Shown here: in pieces, positions 1-7,935 of the stretch
Layout: each line of letters opens with the position of its first letter
How positions within the stretch are numbered: the stretch's first letter is position 1
NCBI GenBank assembly: GCA_017552615.1
Contig: JAFZPI010000043.1
Span: 1-64,000, forward strand
Direction: 5' to 3'
Source: Clostridia bacterium
GTDB lineage: Bacteria; Bacillota; Clostridia; Christensenellales; Aristaeellaceae
Length of the DNA stretch: 64,000 nt
Position numbers and translations under genes: made by a program
The notes under the pieces: generated by a model
Database searches by the model: none
The model's input: the letters and a program-made list of their open reading frames with translations, nothing else
Told to the model about the DNA's origin: nothing

Positions 1-1437
1 CATCTTGATGTCGCCGCAGCCGGAGACGCAGCAGGTGCCCATGCCGCGGGCCACAACGGCCGCGTGGCTGGTCTGGCCGCCGCGGACGGTCAGGATGCCC
101 TGGGAGAACTTCATGCCCTCGATGTCCTCGGGGCTGGTTTCGAGACGGACCAGGACGACCTTCTCGCCCTTCTTGCCGTGCTCGACAGCGTCTTCAGCGG
201 TGAAGACGATGGTGCCGGCGGCGGCGCCGGGAGAGGCAGCAATGCCCTTGCCGACGGGCGTGGCCTTCTTCAGGGCCGCGGCGTCAAACGTGGGATGCAG
301 GAGCATGTCCAGGGACTTGGCGTCGATCTGCATCAGCGCCTCTTCCTCGGAGATCATGCCCTCGTCGATCAGATCGCACGCAATCTTGATGGCGGCCTGC
401 GCGGTGCGCTTGCCGGAGCGGCACTGGAGCATGTAGAGCTTGCCGTTCTCAACGGTGAACTCCATGTCCTGCATGTCGCGGTAATGGTTCTCGAGGGTAC
501 CGCAGACTTCGACGAACTGCTTGTAGGCCTCGGGGAACTTCTCTTCCATCATGGTGATGGGCATGGGGGTGCGGACACCGGCCACGACGTCTTCGCCCTG
601 GGCATTGGTCAGGAACTCGCCCATGAGGATCTTTTCACCGGTGGCGGGGTTGCGGGTAAAGGCAACGCCGGTGCCGGAATTCTCGTTCAGGTTGCCAAAG
701 ACCATGGGCATCACGTTGACAGCCGTGCCCCAGCTGTAGGGGATGTCATGGTCCATGCGGTACACGTTCGCACGCGGGTTGTCCCAGGAACGGAACACGG
801 CGCGGATGGCTTCGTAAAGCTGAACCTTGGGATCGGACGGGAAGTCCTCGCCCAGCTGCTTCTTGTACTCGGCCTTGAACTGCTGCGCGAGTTCCTTGAG
901 GTCGGCGGCAGTCAGTTCCGTGTCGAAAGTGACACCCTTCTGGGCCTTCATCGCGTCGATGAGCTGCTCGAAATACTTCTTGCCGACTTCCATGACGACA
1001 TCGGAGAACATCTGGATGAAGCGGCGATAGCAGTCATACACGAAGCGTTCGAACTTGGGATCGGGGTTGCCGGCGATCATGGCCGCGACCACGTCGTCGT
1101 TCAGGCCCAGGTTCAGGATGGTATCCATCATGCCGGGCATGGAAGCACGGGCGCCGGAGCGCACGGAGACCAGCAGAGGGTTCTCCTTGTCACCGAACTT
1201 CTTGCCGTTGATCTTCTCCATTTTCTCCACGTTTTCCATGATTTCGGCCATGATCGCATCGTTGATCTTGCGGCCGTCTTCATAGTACTGCGTGCAGGCT
1301 TCGGTAGAAATGGTAAAGCCCTGGGGCACCGGCAGACCGATATTGGTCATCTCGGCGAGGTTCGCGCCTTTGCCGCCCAGCAGCTCGCGCATCGTAGCAT
1401 TCCCTTCGGTGAAAAGATACACGTACTTCTTGGCCAT
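1..1437 (-). CDS. ppdK: Pyruvate, phosphate dikinase (N-terminal 479 residues; gene runs off the left edge)
   Basis: PPDK interconverts pyruvate + ATP + Pi and PEP + AMP + PPi in the cytoplasm; in anaerobes it often works in PPi-linked glycolysis. The protein opens MAKKYVYLFTEGN, followed by the nucleotide-binding domain (GGKGANLAEM near residue 22, SVRSGARASMPGMMDTILNLG near 90-110). The phosphohistidine domain motif GGQTSHAAVVARGMGT lies near 453-468, with His458 as the predicted phosphorylated residue. The PEP-binding C-terminal barrel lies outside the window. The ATG at 1437 is preceded by AAGGAGGAG, which fixes the start. A strong promoter sits about 80 bp upstream (1519-1547). The next gene upstream, in the same orientation, ends at 1590. 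Identification is secure from motifs and length match; truncation is only due to the window. Confidence 0.97.
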   Translation of the reverse strand, partial: MAKKYVYLFTEGNATMRELLGGKGANLAEMTNIGLPVPQGFTISTEACTQYYEDGRKINDAIMAEIMENVEKMEKINGKKFGDKENPLLVSVRSGARASMPGMMDTILNLGLNDDVVAAMIAGNPDPKFERFVYDCYRRFIQMFSDVVMEVGKKYFEQLIDAMKAQKGVTFDTELTAADLKELAQQFKAEYKKQLGEDFPSDPKVQLYEAIRAVFRSWDNPRANVYRMDHDIPYSWGTAVNVMPMVFGNLNENSGTGVAFTRNPATGEKILMGEFLTNAQGEDVVAGVRTPMPITMMEEKFPEAYKQFVEVCGTLENHYRDMQDMEFTVENGKLYMLQCRSGKRTAQAAIKIACDLIDEGMISEEEALMQIDAKSLDMLLHPTFDAAALKKATPVGKGIAASPGAAAGTIVFTAEDAVEHGKKGEKVVLVRLETSPEDIEGMKFSQGILTVRGGQTSHAAVVARGMGTCCVSGCGDIKM

Positions 1438-1518
1438 GGGAATCTCCTCCTTTGTTTTTCGCACAGCGGAAGAGGCCACCGCAACACGGTTCGCGGCACC
1501 TTCCCTCCTGTACAGGTT

Positions 1519-1547
1519 ATTATACATGAAATACCCGGGTTTGACAA
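1519..1547 (-). promoter_or_regulatory. SigA-type promoter of ppdK
   Basis: On the minus strand: TTGTCA (1542-1547), a 17-bp spacer, then TATAAT (1519-1524). The -10 is perfect and the -35 has five of six consensus bases. It lies about 80 bp upstream of the ppdK start, so ppdK probably has its own transcript. Confidence 0.8.
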
Positions 1548-1589
1548 GATGTTTTCGACTTGGGGATATGTTACGTTTTGGTTACAGTT

Positions 1590-2504
1590 TCACCCGAAAA
1601 GCGGGGTTGGATACAGGCCTTCGTCAGTCATTTTCTTCACGGCATCCACAACGCCCTGCCGATCCTCGGGATAGGTTACGCCGAACCACCGGCTGCCGCA
1701 CTCCAGGACGCGCACTTTAGCCCGTCCGGCCTGCAGCGCCTCGTTGATGGAACGGGGCAGCAGGTACTCGCCCTTGAGTGGATTCTCTGCGATCGCCTTC
1801 GTCAGGAATGCCGGGAAACCGTCTTCGATCTCCTTCAGGAAGGCTTTGTTCAGTCCCCAGAAGTTCATAGACACGGTCACATCCCTCGGCAGCAGCGTAT
1901 AGTGGGTGCCGTCCTCGGTGAACAGCGGGCCGTCGCTGCTCTCCACGATGTGCAGCCGCTCTTCCACATCGGTCAGGAAGCCGTTCGCGTCCACCTGGCA
2001 AACCCCGCGGGAAACATAGCCGTTGGCGGTCGTGGTATTGGAGAGCCGATAGCCCACCATCATCCATTCCGGCGTGTCATTATCCATTTTGATCAACGCG
2101 TCGTATGCCGTTTGAAAGGCTTCCACGCCATAGTAGTCATCCGCGTTGATCGCGATGAACGGCGCATCCAGAAACTCCTTGCAGCACAGAAGCGCATGAC
2201 TTGTGCCCCAGGGCTTGACCCTGCCTTCGGGCACGGTGAACGGCGCGGGGATCTTGTTCAGTTCCTGGAAAGCATAGCTGACCTCGATCTTTCCTGCCAC
2301 CCGGTCGCCCACCAGACGCTTGAAATCCTCCTCGATCTCATGCTTGATCAGGAAAACTACCCGTTTGAAGCCCGCACGGATCGCGTCGTACACTGAGAAA
2401 TGCAGGATGACCTCCCCTGCCGGTCCGATCGGGTCCATCTGTTTCAGTCCGCCGTAACGGCTGCCCATGCCAGCTGCCATGATGAGCAAAATCGGTTCTT
2501 TCAT
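1590..2504 (-). CDS. Sugar-phosphate nucleotidyltransferase family protein
   Basis: A 304-residue GT-A-fold nucleotidyltransferase. It begins MKEPILLIMAAGMGSRYGG, the NTP-binding loop of UTP/dTTP-sugar-1-phosphate nucleotidyltransferases (consensus GxGxR). Acidic metal-binding residues are likely in FIAINADDYYG near residue 120. The substrate sugar cannot be read from sequence; proteins of this branch are often labelled UTP-glucose-1-phosphate uridylyltransferase-like. The ATG at 2504 has AAGGAGG seven bases upstream and is preferred to the longer frame opening at 2585, whose extra 27 residues are low-complexity and poor in hydrophobics. It follows the metallo-hydrolase gene by 68 bp in the same orientation and may share its promoter. 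Confidence 0.85.
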   Translation of the reverse strand: MKEPILLIMAAGMGSRYGGLKQMDPIGPAGEVILHFSVYDAIRAGFKRVVFLIKHEIEEDFKRLVGDRVAGKIEVSYAFQELNKIPAPFTVPEGRVKPWGTSHALLCCKEFLDAPFIAINADDYYGVEAFQTAYDALIKMDNDTPEWMMVGYRLSNTTTANGYVSRGVCQVDANGFLTDVEERLHIVESSDGPLFTEDGTHYTLLPRDVTVSMNFWGLNKAFLKEIEDGFPAFLTKAIAENPLKGEYLLPRSINEALQAGRAKVRVLECGSRWFGVTYPEDRQGVVDAVKKMTDEGLYPTPLFG

Positions 2505-2571
2505 CTTGTTTGCCTCCTTGAGTTTTTCATCCTTTTGATTTTTGTCAGTAATAGATGAGTTCTTTGAATCG

Positions 2572-3558
2572 TTACTTTGTATCATTCAGCCAATTCTTCA
2601 CGGCATCTGAATCCAGCTTAAACGTCTTGATCGCGTGCTTCCAAATGTCATTGGTAAACCGCTGCTCGACGGTCCAACGGGTTCCGTCGGTACGAAGAAC
2701 GATCGTTCCCCAGTTGGCATACATGATCCACGAATAGCCTTCTTCTTTTAATTGGGATTGTGCCCGCTTTGAATTGGCCGAACCATGGTTGATGAAGGTC
2801 AGTTCCGGATCGGCTTCCCGCAGGAAGGCTTCGTTTGCGTAGCTGAGTCCGTGATGGGGGAACTTCAGGATATCTGCGTCCAAATCATACAGCTCTGCCA
2901 GTACCTTTTGACTTCGGCCCTCCACGTCGGCGGTAAGGAGCAGGGAGCAGTCCCCGACCTTGACCATCAGCATGGCGGAAAGGCAGTTGCAGTTCATCTG
3001 CTGCTCGATGCGGTCGTCCGGGACGCGGTAGATCGTCAGGCTAGCGCTGCCGAACGGGATGGTGTCCTCTGTCCGCAGATCGATCACCGGGATCCCCGCC
3101 GCTTCGACCGCGTCGATGGCCTGGCGCTGAATCACCACCTGGCGGTCCTCATAATAATCGTGGTCAAAGGTTGTGATCAAAGCACCGATGGGAAAGCCCC
3201 GCTCCACCAGAGCAAAGATACCGCCGATGTGATCCGCGTGGGGATGCGTGCTGAACACATAGTCCACGTGATCTACCCCGGCTTCCTTGAGGAAGGTCTC
3301 AACCTGCGCCGTGGTGGTCCTGTCCCCCACATCGACCAGCATGCTGTGCCCCTCATATGTCAGCAGCATGCAATCCGCGCCGACCAAAGGGCACACCCAC
3401 AAGGTCAGTAGGTCTGCATCCGCCGCAAACGGCTCGGCATCCCATGCCCATTGAACCTTCGGGTTTGCTTTGTTCTCTGAATGACTTGCTATGGGAATCA
3501 ATATTATGTTCAGGATGAATATCCATATAAGCAAGATTTTGAGCCGCTGTTTGTTCAT
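2572..3558 (-). CDS. Exported MBL-fold metallo-hydrolase (ComEC C-terminal-like)
   Basis: A 328-residue protein with an N-terminal hydrophobic segment (about residues 7-25) acting as signal peptide or anchor, then a metallo-beta-lactamase domain. The zinc motif HPHADH is at residues 105-110 (His105, His107, Asp109, His110). LLTADVEGRS supplies a further metal ligand (Asp) and FPHHGLSYAN the later histidine. This arrangement matches the extracellular ComEC-like MBL family, some of which are nucleases or phosphodiesterases; the substrate here is unknown. The start at 3558 has GGAGGAAGG upstream. A TATAAT-containing promoter lies at 3594-3622, divergent from the symporter gene. Confidence 0.85.
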   Translation of the reverse strand: MNKQRLKILLIWIFILNIILIPIASHSENKANPKVQWAWDAEPFAADADLLTLWVCPLVGADCMLLTYEGHSMLVDVGDRTTTAQVETFLKEAGVDHVDYVFSTHPHADHIGGIFALVERGFPIGALITTFDHDYYEDRQVVIQRQAIDAVEAAGIPVIDLRTEDTIPFGSASLTIYRVPDDRIEQQMNCNCLSAMLMVKVGDCSLLLTADVEGRSQKVLAELYDLDADILKFPHHGLSYANEAFLREADPELTFINHGSANSKRAQSQLKEEGYSWIMYANWGTIVLRTDGTRWTVEQRFTNDIWKHAIKTFKLDSDAVKNWLNDTK

Positions 3559-3593
3559 GCCCTTCCTCCGTTTCTTCCTTCAAGCTCGACCCG

Positions 3594-3622
3594 ATTATAC
3601 TGTATCTCTGTTGTTTTTTGAA
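3594..3622 (-). promoter_or_regulatory. Promoter of the MBL hydrolase gene
   Basis: On the minus strand: TTCAAA (3617-3622), 17-bp spacer, perfect TATAAT (3594-3599), about 36 bp upstream of the start codon. The -35 has four of six consensus bases. Confidence 0.6.
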
Positions 3623-3653
3623 GAGAGATTTGCAAAAATCCCAAATTTCCCTC

Positions 3654-3682
3654 TTGACTTTATCGCTTTTATGCGTTACTGT
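3654..3682 (+). promoter_or_regulatory. Candidate promoter of the symporter-amidohydrolase operon
   Basis: TTGACT (3654-3659), 17-bp spacer, TACTGT (3677-3682). The -35 is good and the -10 is weak. An 8-base direct repeat ATGCGTTA occurs at 3671-3678 and 3686-3693 (15-bp period), overlapping the -10 and the likely transcription start, as an activator or repressor site might. Confidence 0.45.
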
Positions 3683-3730
3683 TTAATGCGTTAAAGAACT
3701 ACCCCAATCTTGTGAAGGAGTGACCAACCT

Positions 3731-5479
3731 ATGAACCGCGTTCTTGCCCTGCTGATCACCTTATGCCTGATGTTCTCGCTCACGGCCTTCCTGCCTGCAC
3801 TGGCGGACGGCGAAGCCACCCCCGCTCCCGCGATCACTGACAATGCTGATGTCGTGCCGGAAGACAGCGCAAAAGAAACAGAACCTGATCCTTCTCAGGG
3901 CATGGCCTTGAAAGTGATCCTGCTGATCGCTTTCTTTGCCGTCATGGTGGGCATCGGCCTCTATTGCCGCCGTCATGCCACTGATGTCAAAGGCTTTGTC
4001 CTTGGCGGACGTTCCGTTGGGCCGTGGCTGACCGCTTTTGCTTACGGCACGAGTTATTTCTCCGCTGTCATCTTCGTGGGTTATGCGGGCCAGTTCGGCT
4101 GGAAGTTCGGCATTGCATCGACCTGGATCGGTCTCGGAAACGCGGTCATCGGCTCTTTGATGGCCTGGGTGATCCTTGGGCGCCGCACACGCATCATGAC
4201 GCAGCACCTCGGCAGCGCGACCATGCCAGACTTCTTTGAGAAGCGTTTCGGCTCCTCTGCGCTGAAAGTCATCGCGTCCGTCATTATCTTCATCTTCATG
4301 ATCCCCTACACCGCCTCCCTGTACAACGGCCTCAGCCGTCTGTTTGAGATGGCCTTCGGCCTTCCGTACATCTGGTGCGTCCTGGTCATGTCCGTTCTCA
4401 CAGGCATCTACGTCATCGCCGGCGGTTACATGGCAACCGCCATCAACGACTTCATTCAGGGCATCATCATGATCGGCGGCATTATCGCGGTCATCGCGGC
4501 GGTCCTGAATGTAGATAACCGCGGGCTTATCGGCTCAATGACAGCCCTGGCGAATATTGAGGGGACCAACGTCGCCGGCCAAACCGTACCCGGCATCTTC
4601 TCCTCTTTCCTGGGTCCGGATCCTGTCTTCCTCCTCGGCGTCGTGATCCTCACTTCTCTCGGCACCTGGGGTCTACCCCAGATGGTCGGCAAGTTCTACG
4701 CCATCAAGTCTGAAGGCGACATCCATAAAGGCACGATCATTTCGACACTCTTTGCCATTGTCGTGGCCGGCGGCTGCTACTTCCTCGGCGGTTTTGGACG
4801 CTTGTTTGACAGTCCCAAGATTTACAACGAAAAGGGTGCCGTCGTCTTTGACGCCATCGTCCCGCAAATGCTCTCCAATATTGGCCCTGTGCTGATCGCC
4901 GTTGTTATCATCCTCGTGCTCTCGGCTTCGATGTCCACGCTCTCCTCCCTCGTATTGACTTCGTCCTCCACCGTGACCTTGGATCTTCTCAAAGACCGGG
5001 TCATCAAAAAGATGGACGAAAAAAAGCAGCTCTTCACCATGCGGATGCTGATCGTGGTCTTCATTGCCATCTCCGCTGTCATTGCCATCATCCAGGTCAA
5101 TTCCCCGGTCGCCTTCATCGCCCAGGCCATGGGCGTCAGCTGGGGCGCGATGGCAGGCGCATTCCTGGCTCCCTTCCTCTATGGCCTCTACTGGAAAGGC
5201 GCGACCAAGTTCTCCTGTGTAGTTTCCTTCCTCTTCTCGAGCATTTTCATGACCCTGGCTATGCTCATCAACCTGGGCGTGATGGATAACTTCCTCGGCG
5301 TCCTCAACAATCCGATCTACGCCGGTGCGTTCTGCATGCTGGCCGGTCTGGTGATCGTCCCGCTGGTCAGCATCCTGACGCCCAAGCCAGACAAGGCTTT
5401 GGTCGAAAACGCCTTCTCCTGCTACCAGAAGAAGGTCACAGTGCCCATGACCGAAGCCCTCGGAGACGGCGACCAATGA
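3731..5479 (+). CDS. Sodium:solute symporter (SSS family) with an N-terminal signal sequence
   Basis: A 582-residue polytopic membrane protein of the SSS family (PutP/PanF/SGLT fold), predicted to import a small organic solute with Na+. After a first hydrophobic stretch the family core begins near residue 59: FVLGGRSVGPWLTAFAYGTSYFSAVIFVGYAG is the conserved TM1-TM2 region, and GYMATAINDFIQG and LGTWGLPQMVGKFYA are further family signatures. About 12-13 further membrane segments follow. It is unusual in starting with a cleavable-looking signal peptide (LPALA near 21-25) and a Pro/Glu-rich outer segment of about 33 residues. The ATG has GAAGGAG upstream. Its stop overlaps the amidohydrolase start (ATGA), so the two are translationally coupled and the solute may be the hydrolase substrate or product. 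The exact substrate is unknown. Confidence 0.92.
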   Translation: MNRVLALLITLCLMFSLTAFLPALADGEATPAPAITDNADVVPEDSAKETEPDPSQGMALKVILLIAFFAVMVGIGLYCRRHATDVKGFVLGGRSVGPWLTAFAYGTSYFSAVIFVGYAGQFGWKFGIASTWIGLGNAVIGSLMAWVILGRRTRIMTQHLGSATMPDFFEKRFGSSALKVIASVIIFIFMIPYTASLYNGLSRLFEMAFGLPYIWCVLVMSVLTGIYVIAGGYMATAINDFIQGIIMIGGIIAVIAAVLNVDNRGLIGSMTALANIEGTNVAGQTVPGIFSSFLGPDPVFLLGVVILTSLGTWGLPQMVGKFYAIKSEGDIHKGTIISTLFAIVVAGGCYFLGGFGRLFDSPKIYNEKGAVVFDAIVPQMLSNIGPVLIAVVIILVLSASMSTLSSLVLTSSSTVTLDLLKDRVIKKMDEKKQLFTMRMLIVVFIAISAVIAIIQVNSPVAFIAQAMGVSWGAMAGAFLAPFLYGLYWKGATKFSCVVSFLFSSIFMTLAMLINLGVMDNFLGVLNNPIYAGAFCMLAGLVIVPLVSILTPKPDKALVENAFSCYQKKVTVPMTEALGDGDQ

Positions 5480-6336
5480 GCCGCGTCATCGACTTTCACA
5501 CGCACACCTTTCCGGACCGGATCGCCCCCGTGGCGGTCCGGTCCTTGCAGGCTGCATCCCACACTGCCGCCTTCTCGGATGCCACGGAATCGGGCCTTCG
5601 GGTCAGCATGGCACGGGCCGGAATCGACCTCAGCGTCATCCTTCCGGTCGCCACGAATCCCGGTCAGGTCATGAAGATCAACGATACATCTATCCAGATC
5701 AATGAGCACACACAAGAAATCGGTCTCCTGTCCCTTGGCTGTATGCATCCGGATTTTGAGGACTGGCATGATGAATTGAATCGGATTGCATCGGCGGGAA
5801 TCCGTGGAATCAAACTGCATCCGGTTTACCAGGGTGTCGATATCGATGATCCCCGCTTTGTGCGCATCCTCTCCCACTGCGGAGAACTTGGGCTGTTTGT
5901 TGTTTTGCATGCAGGATTGGATGTCGGGTTTCCCGGCGCAGAACAAGTTGTTCCAAAGAAAATTCTCCACGCGATCAAACTGGCCGGCCCTGTCACTCTC
6001 GTATTAGCCCACATGGGTGGCTGGAGATGCTGGGACGAAACGGAAGAATTGTTAGCCGGTACCGGGGTATATATCGATACAGCATTTTCACTTGGCTCCA
6101 TGACACCAGCCGGAGATGGTTATCCTTGGACAGAATCGTCGTTGAAGCTCATGGATGAAGCGGCTTTTCTGCATCTAATCCACAGCTTCGGAGCGGATCA
6201 TGTTTTGTTCGGCACAGACTCACCCTGGTCTGATCAAGCGGAAGAATTAAAAGTCATCCGTTCCCTGCCGCTGTCGGAAATTGAAAAAGAATTGATCTTA
6301 CACAAGAACGCAGAGAGATTACTGAAAAAGCCTTGA
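5476..6336 (+). CDS. Amidohydrolase-superfamily metal-dependent hydrolase (COG2159-like)
   Basis: A 286-residue TIM-barrel hydrolase. Metal-binding motif HTH is at residues 8-10 (VIDFHTHTFPDR). GIRGIKLHPVYQG, VVLHAG and LAHMGG provide further conserved barrel residues, and FGTDSPW carries the catalytic-type Asp near residue 255. This pattern fits the COG2159/TatD-like branch (decarboxylases and hydrolases of small carboxylates or aromatics). No signal peptide, so cytoplasmic. The start codon overlaps the symporter stop by 4 bp (ATGA), indicating an uptake-and-catabolism pair. The specific reaction cannot be assigned. Confidence 0.88.
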   Translation: MSRVIDFHTHTFPDRIAPVAVRSLQAASHTAAFSDATESGLRVSMARAGIDLSVILPVATNPGQVMKINDTSIQINEHTQEIGLLSLGCMHPDFEDWHDELNRIASAGIRGIKLHPVYQGVDIDDPRFVRILSHCGELGLFVVLHAGLDVGFPGAEQVVPKKILHAIKLAGPVTLVLAHMGGWRCWDETEELLAGTGVYIDTAFSLGSMTPAGDGYPWTESSLKLMDEAAFLHLIHSFGADHVLFGTDSPWSDQAEELKVIRSLPLSEIEKELILHKNAERLLKKP

Positions 6337-6361
6337 AAAAACCCTGAAAAATTGTTTCAAT

Positions 6362-6386
6362 ACCGGGAAGAAAGATGCTTCCCGGT
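6362..6386 (+). terminator. Hairpin downstream of the amidohydrolase gene
   Basis: A perfect 9-bp stem, ACCGGGAAG (6362-6370) and CTTCCCGGT (6378-6386), with a 7-base loop. The following bases (TCGTTATG) are only weakly T-rich, so termination may be inefficient. Confidence 0.45.
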
Positions 6387-6399
6387 TCGTTATGTGGTT

Positions 6400-6412
6400 G
6401 GAATGACATTCC
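6400..6412. promoter_or_regulatory. Palindrome GGAATGACATTCC just upstream of the sigma factor gene
   Basis: Perfect 6-bp arms around one base, ending about six bases before the AGGAGGTGA ribosome site. It could be an operator or part of an ECF-type promoter region (autoregulation). Function is inferred from position only. Confidence 0.35.
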
Positions 6413-6433
6413 TTGGGCAGGAGGTGACCCCGA

Positions 6434-6961
6434 TTGACCTCGGTGACGATGCCGCAAGTGGCGGAAGAGGAAGCCGTCAGCACGGCAACTTTTGAGGAAC
6501 TCTATGCCCGGTACGCCACCGATGTGCTGCGGGTCTGCTACTTCTACCTGGGTGACCGCCAGCGGGCCGAGGATATCTGCCAGGATGTGTTCGTGAAGCT
6601 GATCACGTCTTCACCTGTGCTCCATGTGGGCAAGGAAAAATCCTGGCTGCTCAAGGTTGCCCTGAACCGCTGCCGGGATCTCTGGCGCGGCGGATGGATC
6701 AAGCGCGTCGTACTGGGACATCCGGCATTCGAACTGATTCCCGGGCCCAACGAGATCGCTGAAGCCGAAGAAAAACAAGCCCTCATGGCTGCGATCAACC
6801 ACCTTCCGGCTGATTTCAAGGAAGTCGTGATCCTGCACTATTACCAGGGCTTCGGCATCGCGGAGATCGCACAGATGCTGGGAGTCGCCGAGGGAACCGT
6901 CTCCTCGCGCTTGAGCCGGGCGCGGGACAAACTGCAGAAACTTTATCAGGGGGAGGAATGA
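6434..6961 (+). CDS. ECF-family RNA polymerase sigma factor
   Basis: A 175-residue sigma-70 family protein with only regions 2 and 4, typical of ECF factors. Region 2 spans about residues 20-85 (FEELYARYATDVLRVCYFYLG, RAEDICQDVFVKL). Region 4, a helix-turn-helix, spans 115-170 (LPADFKEVVILHYYQG, IAEIAQMLGVAEGTVSSRLSRAR). I chose the TTG at 6434 because a full AGGAGGTGA lies seven bases upstream; the first in-frame ATG (6449) would leave that site too far away. The stop overlaps the next gene (ATGA), the classic sigma/anti-sigma arrangement. Confidence 0.93.
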   Translation: MTSVTMPQVAEEEAVSTATFEELYARYATDVLRVCYFYLGDRQRAEDICQDVFVKLITSSPVLHVGKEKSWLLKVALNRCRDLWRGGWIKRVVLGHPAFELIPGPNEIAEAEEKQALMAAINHLPADFKEVVILHYYQGFGIAEIAQMLGVAEGTVSSRLSRARDKLQKLYQGEE

Positions 6962-7881
6962 ACGTGAAGCGTGTGGAAGATTTGCGGGAGATCGCAAATG
7001 AGACGCTCTCCGGCCTCGAAGCCGGGCCTGCGCTTCGCCATCGGATCGTGAGCGCGCAGGCGCCTGCAGCCAAAAGAAAACTGCCCGTGCGCGGGTTGGC
7101 CATCGCCCTCAGCTGTGCGCTGGTGCTGGCGGTGGTGATTCCCGTGGCGCTGAACGGGCAGAAAGGTGTTATCCCGAGTCAGGGGGATCCGGCAAAGGCT
7201 TCGGAAACGCCGAAGATTCAGTCGTTCAGCGCGGGCGGGGACGGCGTGCACAACGAAACCGCCTCCCTGAACGGAGCCCAAGTCACCGTGACCAACCGGA
7301 ACAAAGATAACAAATACAGCCTCTGGGACGAGAGCGGACTGATCCGCTGGGACGGCCGCTATTACCGGCTGATCCGTGAGACGCGGCCCAATGGGAACGC
7401 CGTCGGCAGCATCGTGGCCACCGTTTCAGCCCAGGTAAGCGATCCGACACTCTCCGGCGAAGCTGTCGTGAGCAAAGACATGCCCGTGAGCACAGAAATC
7501 TACAGCCTGAGCGGTATCAGTGAGAAATCGCTCATCGTCTGCTACGGGAGCGACGGACTCCGGCTCTATCAGCGAATCTCCCTTGCCGGGAATGGTCTGC
7601 TGGGCAGTGAGCGCTTTGCCGATGTGATGCCGGATGCCAGCCGCGTCACCGCCATCTCCCTCACGGGACAGGATGTCATCGAGGGCGACGAAGCCCGCAG
7701 GCTCTACGGCATCCTCATTCGCGGCGCTAGCCCCGAGGGCAACGGCAGCATCACCGCCGAGCGTGTGCTGATCATCACTCTCGACAACGGTGCGGCCATC
7801 CAGCTCTCCGTCAAAGGCAACCGCATCGGCGGCTGCGGCGTGTGGAGCTGCCCTGACTTCTTCGAGGCCTTTAATCCGTAA
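6958..7881 (+). CDS. Probable membrane anti-sigma factor
   Basis: A 307-residue protein with a 43-residue cytoplasmic N-terminus, one membrane helix (about 44-66) and an outer domain of about 240 residues. The outer domain resembles no family I can name. It overlaps the ECF sigma gene by 4 bp, which is the main reason for the call. The N-terminus lacks the HxxxCxxC zinc motif of ZAS anti-sigma factors, so it would be a different or divergent type. The outer domain is presumably the sensor. The alternative is a co-regulated surface sensor or lipoprotein-like protein that does not bind sigma. Confidence 0.65.
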   Translation: MNVKRVEDLREIANETLSGLEAGPALRHRIVSAQAPAAKRKLPVRGLAIALSCALVLAVVIPVALNGQKGVIPSQGDPAKASETPKIQSFSAGGDGVHNETASLNGAQVTVTNRNKDNKYSLWDESGLIRWDGRYYRLIRETRPNGNAVGSIVATVSAQVSDPTLSGEAVVSKDMPVSTEIYSLSGISEKSLIVCYGSDGLRLYQRISLAGNGLLGSERFADVMPDASRVTAISLTGQDVIEGDEARRLYGILIRGASPEGNGSITAERVLIITLDNGAAIQLSVKGNRIGGCGVWSCPDFFEAFNP

Positions 7882-7897
7882 ACCTTGTTATCCTCCC

Positions 7898-7930
7898 GCG
7901 GAGCTGCGTTTCGGCGCAGCCCCGCTTTTT
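7898..7930 (+). terminator. Rho-independent terminator after the sigma/anti-sigma genes
   Basis: An 11-bp stem (7898-7908 with 7915-7925, one A-C mismatch), 6-base loop, then TTTTT at 7926-7930. The convergent GH5 gene stops at 7936 on the other strand. Confidence 0.85.
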
Positions 7931-7935
7931 GTATG

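Noticed and set aside
64..1674. 536-codon plus-strand frame at the left edge
   Set aside because: It is antisense to ppdK, whose family motifs are unmistakable on the minus strand.
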